Assembly (NCBI GenBank): GCA_942492925.1 | Contig: OW818641.1 | Location: forward strand, 2,108,001 to 2,172,000 | DNA length: 64,000 nt | Direction: 5' to 3' | DNA from: QZKY01 sp942492925 | GTDB lineage: Bacteria; Pseudomonadota; Gammaproteobacteria; Burkholderiales; Burkholderiaceae_D | Shown here: positions 58,832 to 64,000 of the stretch, piece by piece | Numbering within the stretch: the first letter of the stretch is position 1 | Layout: every line of letters begins with the position of its first letter | Made by a program: the position numbers and the translations under genes | The notes under the pieces: model-generated | What the model saw: the letters and a program-made list of their open reading frames with translations, nothing else | What the model was told of the DNA's origin: nothing | Databases searched by the model: none

Positions 58832-58982
58832 AAGATTATTTCCTTCAATGCGTCACAAACAACAGCCATCGATTCAATAGCGCCAAAGCGTCCGTATTTC
58901 AGTATCATTGACCTATGCGTGGCACTTTATTGATGACGACGCCGTGATGTGTCATGGCGCGCCTTTGGTTTGCAAGGAACGG

Positions 58983-60692
58983 ATGTCAACCCAACCCAAC
59001 TCATCGCCTCCCCCGCGGCGTTTTCCACTCTCAGCACGAGAACTGTGGCACGATTCTGCGGCCGGTCTGTCCGTCGCCGGACTCCTGCTGCCGCAAGCGC
59101 TCGCCTATTCCAGCATCGCCAACATGCCCCCCCAAGCCGGCATCATGGCGCTCTTCGCCGGACTGATTTGCTACGGTTTATTTGGCATGAGCCGCTTTGC
59201 CATCGTTTCGGCAACGTCATCTTCAGCGATCGTTCTCGCCGCCGCGATCGCGTCCATGTCGGTTCCCGATCCAGCCATGCAAATAACCATGGCGGCAGGC
59301 CTCGTGATGATCACCGGCGTGATTTTCCTGATGGCCGGCATGCTCAAAATGGGCAATGTCACCGATTTCATCGCGAAGCCGGTCCTGCGCGGATTCACAT
59401 TCGGCCTCGCAATCGTCATCGTTCTCAAGCAATTCACGGAAGTGGTCGGTGTGCCCATCCCGCAAAGCAACGTGTTTGAGTTAATCCTCGCGCTCGCGGA
59501 TCAATTCGACAACTGGAATCAGGCCAGCATCGTCACGGCAGCAGCCGCGTTAGGCATCCTCTTTTTTCTCGAGCGCTACCGATGGTTGCCAGGCGGCCTC
59601 ACCGTAATCGTGCTGGGTATCGTCGGCGCCAAATTTCTGCATCTCGCGGATCATGACGTGCATTTGATCGGCATCATCAACCTCGAACTGACGGCCCCGT
59701 CGCTGCCAAAAATCTCCAACGCCGAATGGATGCAATTGGCGGAAGTCGGGCTTGGTCTGGCTTTCATTCTGTACGCGGAATCCTATGGGTCCATTCGCAG
59801 CTTTGCCATCAAGCACGGCGATCCGGTGCTCCCCAACCGTGATCTGATGTCATTGGGCCTGTGCAACCTCGCCTCCGGCATCCTGCACGGCATGCCGGTC
59901 GGCGCTGGCTATTCCGCTACGGCCGCCAACGAAAAACACGGTGCCAGCTCTCGACTCTCCGGTTTTTTTGCAGCGCTCATCATCTTGCCGATTGTTCTCT
60001 TGCTGCTGCCGATCATCGCGTTCATCCCCAAACCCGTTCTCGCGGCCATCGTGATTCACGCGGTCAGCCACACGCTTACTATCGCTACCTTCCGTCCTTA
60101 CTTCGCCTGGCGTCGTGACCATATCGTGATCGTCGCGTCTGTCTTGGCCGTCGTCGCGCTAGGGGTGATGGAAGGCTTGCTGGTTGCCGTCGGCATCAGC
60201 CTCTTCCTGTTGCTGCGACAAATGTCCGCCGCCACCATCGTCCAACTGGGCCGACATGGGCGCCGTGAGCACGATTTCGTCAACTTGCAAACTTTCCCGA
60301 AAGCGACGCTGGTGCCTGGCGTGATCATCCTGCGGCCGGATCAAGCCATCTTTTTCGCCAACGCCGACCGCATCATGGGCAAGCTTCGAGAAACCATCGT
60401 CGCCGCCGCCCCCTCGGTGCATGCGGTCGTACTCAGTCTGGAACAAACCACGAATCTGGATAGCGTTGCACTGGAAGCCCTGCGTGACTTGGCAATTTAC
60501 ACTGCCAGTCTCGGCAAGCGTCTCGTGCTGGCCCGGGTGAAGGATGACGTCTACGAAGTCCTGCAACACGCCATCGTGCCGTCCGACCCCAACCTCGGGA
60601 TTAGCCGCCTGAGTGTCGCACACGCCGTCAGCCTGGCGCTGGCGCCGGAAATGGAAGAAAAAGAAAATGAACTGGATTTGGGACCGGGATAG
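58983..60692 (+). CDS. SulP-family anion transporter with STAS domain
   Basis: This 569-residue inner-membrane transporter of the SLC26/SulP family has about 10-14 helices. It starts with 'GLSVAGLLLPQALAYSSIAN' and contains 'GFTFGLAIVIVLKQ' and 'GMPVGAGYSATAANEKHGAS', typical of the family. A C-terminal STAS domain (about 455-550) is present. ATG 58983 has AAGGAACGG upstream. The substrate could be sulfate, bicarbonate or another anion. It lies between sixA and ppx of the second polyphosphate module; a link to phosphate is speculation. Confidence 0.9.
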   Translation: MSTQPNSSPPPRRFPLSARELWHDSAAGLSVAGLLLPQALAYSSIANMPPQAGIMALFAGLICYGLFGMSRFAIVSATSSSAIVLAAAIASMSVPDPAMQITMAAGLVMITGVIFLMAGMLKMGNVTDFIAKPVLRGFTFGLAIVIVLKQFTEVVGVPIPQSNVFELILALADQFDNWNQASIVTAAAALGILFFLERYRWLPGGLTVIVLGIVGAKFLHLADHDVHLIGIINLELTAPSLPKISNAEWMQLAEVGLGLAFILYAESYGSIRSFAIKHGDPVLPNRDLMSLGLCNLASGILHGMPVGAGYSATAANEKHGASSRLSGFFAALIILPIVLLLLPIIAFIPKPVLAAIVIHAVSHTLTIATFRPYFAWRRDHIVIVASVLAVVALGVMEGLLVAVGISLFLLLRQMSAATIVQLGRHGRREHDFVNLQTFPKATLVPGVIILRPDQAIFFANADRIMGKLRETIVAAAPSVHAVVLSLEQTTNLDSVALEALRDLAIYTASLGKRLVLARVKDDVYEVLQHAIVPSDPNLGISRLSVAHAVSLALAPEMEEKENELDLGPG

Positions 60693-60724
60693 TGCGACAG
60701 GCGGGGGAAAGCACCACTAAAAAG

Positions 60725-61630
60725 TTACTTCGCCCCATGCAGATACAACTCCCACAGCACCCCCAGACGCAACCCGCCTTCGACGGGGCGCAGTTTATGG
60801 ATGCTCAACTCCTGCATGACCCCCATCAGAATGGCAAGCCCGCCCACAATCGAGTCGGCTCGCTCAGGACGCACTTTCTCCAGCGCGATTTTGTCGATAC
60901 GTCCGAAATCAAGCAAACGTCGTTTCAAATTGTCGAGGCTTTGCGGCGTAATCCCCTCATCGCCCAAATTGTTGCGGGTGATGATTTCGCCGATAGCGCG
61001 CAATGTGCCAGAAGAGCCGTAGACGTTTTTCCAGTCCGGCGCCGTTTGCTTGGGGAAAAGCGCGTCAAACCGGCTGCGCGCGTAGCGCACGGCCGCGTCA
61101 AAAGCCGCCTCGTCCAGTTTGCCGCCTCGAAAAAATTGCTGAGTTTGCCAAACGGTGCCAATGCCAATCGATTCGGCGCGCTCAATTTCCTGCCCGCTTC
61201 CCACGATCACCTCAGTGGATCCCCCACCAATATCGATGACAAGACGATGCTCTCCGGCTCTCGGCATTTGATGCGCAATACCCAGATAAATCAGTCGCGC
61301 TTCTTCCTCGCCAGAGATCACATCGATCGGACAACCGAGCGCCTTTTCAGCAGCCAGCAAAAAAGCCGAAGCATTCTTCGCAACACGCAGCGTATTGGTG
61401 GCCACCGCACGTACTGCAATGGGACGGTATGCCTGCAGCACGTCCCCCAGTTTGTATAGCCCATCGATACTGCGGCGAATCACGGCGTCGCTCAATACAT
61501 TGTTTTCGTCCAGCCCGGACGCCATGCGTGTCGGTTCGCGCGCACTGCGCACCACCTCGATCGTGTTGCCGACATGCCGCCCGACATGCAAACGAAAACT
61601 GTTGGAACCCAAATCAATCGCTGCCAGCAT
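60725..61630 (-). CDS. Ppx/GppA phosphatase family protein, short form
   Basis: The 301-residue protein has the full ASKHA part ('AAIDLGSNSFRLHVGRHVG', 'NTLRVAKN', 'SGEEEARLIYLGIAHQ', 'VIDIGGGSTEVIVG') but lacks the HD-like C-terminal domain of the long paralogue at 5497-7020. It ends 'GLRLGVLWELYLHG', exactly where that domain would start. Short Ppx proteins can be exopolyphosphatases or (p)ppGpp-related phosphatases. It converges on the ppk-sixA-sulP genes. Confidence 0.9.
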   Translation of the reverse strand: MLAAIDLGSNSFRLHVGRHVGNTIEVVRSAREPTRMASGLDENNVLSDAVIRRSIDGLYKLGDVLQAYRPIAVRAVATNTLRVAKNASAFLLAAEKALGCPIDVISGEEEARLIYLGIAHQMPRAGEHRLVIDIGGGSTEVIVGSGQEIERAESIGIGTVWQTQQFFRGGKLDEAAFDAAVRYARSRFDALFPKQTAPDWKNVYGSSGTLRAIGEIITRNNLGDEGITPQSLDNLKRRLLDFGRIDKIALEKVRPERADSIVGGLAILMGVMQELSIHKLRPVEGGLRLGVLWELYLHGAK

Positions 61631-61665
61631 GGTTTCCTCTCATTATCTCAATACGTTCCTGATGC

Positions 61666-62061
61666 TTAACCCACCAAAGGCCACAGAATGACAGCCCAAA
61701 CGGCTCCCGCAAGCAACATGGCCAGCAGCACAGCTGCGCTGCCAAAATCTTTCGCGTTTTTTGAAAGTGGATGACGCTCCAGCGAAATACGGTCGACGAC
61801 CGCCTCAATCGCAGAATTCAGCAACTCGACTATCAACACCAGCACCAGAGCGCCGATCAATGCAAGGCGATCACGCCCGGACACTGGTAAAAGAAATGCC
61901 AGCACCACGCCGAACACCAGCAGCGCCAATTCCTGCCGAAAGGCATGCTCGCTCCGCCAAGCCGTCCTCAGCCCGTCGATCGAGTAAAAAAGCGCCATGA
62001 AAATGCGCTTGACGCCGCTTTTACTTTTGAATTCGCTGACGGACGATTGCTTGTCGCTCAT
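61666..62061 (-). CDS. dgkA: Diacylglycerol kinase
   Basis: This small integral membrane kinase of 131 residues turns diacylglycerol into phosphatidate. There are three membrane helices, the N-terminal amphipathic 'SIDGLRTAWRSEHAFRQEL' segment and the signature 'VELLNSAIEAVVDRI'. It would recycle diacylglycerol, including any made by a PlcP-type phospholipase. It is on the same strand as ppx, 35 bp upstream. Confidence 0.95.
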   Translation of the reverse strand: MSDKQSSVSEFKSKSGVKRIFMALFYSIDGLRTAWRSEHAFRQELALLVFGVVLAFLLPVSGRDRLALIGALVLVLIVELLNSAIEAVVDRISLERHPLSKNAKDFGSAAVLLAMLLAGAVWAVILWPLVG

Positions 62062-62233
62062 AATCTAAAAGGATTCTTTGGAGGAAACACGCCGCATTAT
62101 CGCATTTCGCAAGGAAAGCCACCTGTGAACCGTACTGTCCGCTGCGAAATTGTCTGACAGGACAAATTCCCGGAATGGCGCGCCGCATTCTGCGCGTGCC
62201 ATCAGACCTTCATCCGATAGGAGGAGTAAGCGA

Positions 62234-63397
62234 TCAGCTTTCCGGAATGCTGATCGGCGTTTCCAGCAGGATTTGCTGTGCAACGGGAGAAGTGTGCTCT
62301 ACGGAAGTCACCGGCACGTTCTGTTTTTCCGGCGCCTCGTCAAATTTGTAATCGACGAGCCAGTTGCGTACACGACTTGCATCGCCGATACGAGACATCT
62401 TGCCCTTAGAATCCAGGAAAATCATCACGATTTCGCGGCCTTTGATCTTGGCTTGCATCACAAGGCAGCGCCCGGCCTCATTGATATAACCGGTTTTTTG
62501 TACACCAATTTTCCATTCCGGATTTTTCACCAATTGATTGGTGTTGGCATACTGCTGCATGTGCCGACCCGTATCGATCACGGTACGCGTATCAGTCGAA
62601 TAATCACGGATCAAGGGCACCTTGGAAGTCACAATCACAAGCTTGGCCAAGTCTCTTGCGCTCGACACATTGCGACTGGAAAGCCCGCTGGAGTCAGCAA
62701 AGTGAGTGTCGTTCATGCCGAGCTCCCTCGCTTTGGCATTCATGGCCGCCACGAAAGCAGGCGTACCGCCAGGATAATTTCGACCCAATGCAGAGGCTGC
62801 GCGGTTCTCAGAACTCATTAAGGCAATGTGCAACAAATCAGTACGTTTGACCCGCGATCCAACACGCAGGCGTGAGCCGGAATGTTTTTCACGATCAATA
62901 TCATCGCTTGTAATATCAAGCACTTCGTTGAGATTCTGATGCGCCTCCAGCACAACCAAGGATGTCATCAATTTTGTGATAGATGCCACAGGCAAAGCCA
63001 CGTTGGCATTTTTTTCCAGCAGCACTTCTGCGCTGGCTTGATCAACGATGTAGGCCGCGTTAGATTTCAACGCCAGCGGATCACGTGTCCTGTTCAGCCC
63101 GGCCTTATCACCGACACTGGCAACGGGCCGCTCAGGACGTTGCGCAACGTAGATAACCTTGCGCTTGCCGCGCACATAAACCACCTTACGCACCATCCGG
63201 GTCCGTGGTTTTGCGCTGCGTTTGGCCTGACGACGTTGCGCCTTACTTTTTTTCTTGACAACGCCAACAGATTTTTTCTTGTCGGCTTGACCACGGGCAG
63301 TCTCATCGCCTTGCGCGGGCGTTATCGCCTGCGCAACGTGCGCAGAAAACAACATGGAAAAAAGCAGAAAAACAATCCCGAATGTTCTTTTCAACAT
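62234..63397 (-). CDS. pbpG: D-alanyl-D-alanine endopeptidase, PBP7/PbpG type
   Basis: This low-molecular-weight penicillin-binding protein of 387 residues cleaves peptidoglycan cross-bridges. It has a signal peptide (ending 'AHVAQA'), a basic Lys/Arg-rich linker of about 70 residues and a peptidase S11 domain with S-x-x-K ('ASITKLMTS'), S-x-N ('MSSENRAA') and K-T-G ('VQKTGYINEAG'). ATG 63397 (MLKRTFGIV) is chosen because it begins the signal peptide; the frame extends 15 codons further up. The very basic linker is unusual and may bind anionic polymers. Confidence 0.93.
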   Translation of the reverse strand: MLKRTFGIVFLLFSMLFSAHVAQAITPAQGDETARGQADKKKSVGVVKKKSKAQRRQAKRSAKPRTRMVRKVVYVRGKRKVIYVAQRPERPVASVGDKAGLNRTRDPLALKSNAAYIVDQASAEVLLEKNANVALPVASITKLMTSLVVLEAHQNLNEVLDITSDDIDREKHSGSRLRVGSRVKRTDLLHIALMSSENRAASALGRNYPGGTPAFVAAMNAKARELGMNDTHFADSSGLSSRNVSSARDLAKLVIVTSKVPLIRDYSTDTRTVIDTGRHMQQYANTNQLVKNPEWKIGVQKTGYINEAGRCLVMQAKIKGREIVMIFLDSKGKMSRIGDASRVRNWLVDYKFDEAPEKQNVPVTSVEHTSPVAQQILLETPISIPES

Positions 63398-63522
63398 CAG
63401 CAACTCCAAACCCCGATAGTGACCCACACGGAAGTCTACCAAAAAAGCAAATATTCATAAAGGAAAGAAAAGCTTACCCCACGAATTTAATCAAAATTGT
63501 GGCTGGATGCCACAAATAAAAA

Positions 63523-63556
63523 CGGCCATCCTGTTAATTTTTTAACAGGATGGCCG
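63523..63556 (-). terminator. Rho-independent terminator
   Basis: CGGCCATCCTGTTAA and TTAACAGGATGGCCG form a perfect 15-bp stem with a TTTT loop. On the minus strand a T-rich run (TTTTTATTTG) follows. It ends the gene at 63574-64000. Confidence 0.92.
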
Positions 63557-63573
63557 CTCGAAAAGCTGCAACG

Positions 63574-64000
63574 TCAGAGTTTGTCGAGATACTCCATTTC
63601 CTCTTCCGTCAGCTCAAACATCGCATAAACAGTCATATTAAGCTTGCGTTCAGCATCCGTGATATCGATATTGATTTTATTTAGCTGATATTTTGCATCA
63701 TCCAGAAAGTTCTCCCACATCTGGATCGCGCCCTCAGCCAAATCCTTGCCAAACAGCCGCTTCGATTCTTCCCGCAATACGTCAACGGTGAGCACATGCC
63801 AGTTTCGCAAAGCCGCACTCAGTTCCGAAGTGGTCCGCCCCGGTGTCACGTGCGTGGCAATCTCTTGAAGAACATCATTGTAAAAAGCTTGTCGTTCCTC
63901 GGCAATGCGATGGCAGTAATCCGAGAACATTCCCACCATGGAAAGAAACTCAACATCGACCATGCGCGGAACGGGTAAGGCCTCCAAATGCTCTGGACGC
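63574..64000 (-). CDS. Unrecognised helical protein, probably cut by the right window edge
   Basis: The frame is open to the window edge with no stop for 141 codons. The last in-frame ATG is 63963 (MVDVEF), with GGAGG too far upstream (17 bp) to serve it well, so the gene probably starts beyond the window. The sequence is soluble, acidic and mainly helical ('YCHRIAEERQAFYNDVLQEI', 'LREESKRLFGKDLAEGAIQM') and ends 'ELTEEEMEYLDKL'. I do not recognise the family. A strong terminator follows it. Confidence 0.6.
   Translation of the reverse strand, partial: RPEHLEALPVPRMVDVEFLSMVGMFSDYCHRIAEERQAFYNDVLQEIATHVTPGRTTSELSAALRNWHVLTVDVLREESKRLFGKDLAEGAIQMWENFLDDAKYQLNKINIDITDAERKLNMTVYAMFELTEEEMEYLDKL

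Noticed and set aside
1..64000. CRISPR arrays, rRNA genes, prophage or integrative elements
   Set aside because: No regularly spaced repeats, no rRNA sequence, no integrase or phage structural genes, and the single tRNA shows no attachment-site duplication.

Overview
The window looks like a Burkholderiales chromosome of roughly mid-50s GC, most likely Oxalobacteraceae (Herminiimonas-like). This is inferred from gene content and protein style: a complete 14-gene nuo operon preceded by tpiA-secG-tRNA-Leu, a pstSCAB-phoU-phoB operon, a betaproteobacterial-type ars operon with acr3 and arsM, and gltBD/dapA/bamC. No rRNA, CRISPR array, prophage or complete IS element was seen; the only transposase is a REP-associated tyrosine transposase.

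Layout. 1-2418: an edge-truncated VIT/von Willebrand A protein. 2419-3162: a long intergenic region with decayed dispersed repeats and a candidate small RNA. 3163-4884: a chemoreceptor. 5286-20614: a phosphate-starvation region with exopolyphosphatase (ppx), sixA-ppk, an OlsB/OlsA-like acyltransferase pair, phoB-phoU-pstBACS, an MGDG-synthase-like glycosyltransferase with a small membrane protein, a HAD hydrolase and a PlcP/LpxH-like metallophosphoesterase. 20976-26389: the arsenic operon arsR-arsC-(C_GCAxxG_C_C)-arsD-arsA-arsM-acr3. 26390-26800: gene debris. 26801-27571: a ProC-like reductase. 27663-42399: nuoA-N on the minus strand, followed upstream by tRNA-Leu, secG and tpiA. 44078-54436: an FKBP-type isomerase, an Ala-rich lipoprotein, an MBL hydrolase, bamC, dapA, gltD and gltB. 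54502-55462: the REP-associated transposase element. 55691-61630: hsp20 and a second ppk-sixA-sulP-ppx module. 61666-64000: dgkA, a PBP7-type endopeptidase and an unrecognised partial gene.

How the parts fit. Four PhoB boxes are visible (ppk-sixA, olsBA, pst operon, glycosyltransferase). Each has two 7-bp half sites 11 bp apart, and a -10-like hexamer can be placed exactly 10 bp downstream. They tie polyphosphate synthesis, phosphate uptake and phosphorus-free membrane lipid synthesis into one local regulon. In that model the metallophosphoesterase could free diacylglycerol from phospholipids, the glycosyltransferase could glycosylate it, OlsB/OlsA could make ornithine lipids, and DgkA could return diacylglycerol to phosphatidate. 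phoR is not in the window.

The most unusual structure is at the nuoC-nuoD junction. A 57-codon frame exactly bridges the nuoC stop and nuoD start, carries two decayed copies of the NuoD N-terminus, and ends in a strong inverted repeat whose loop holds the nuoD start codon.
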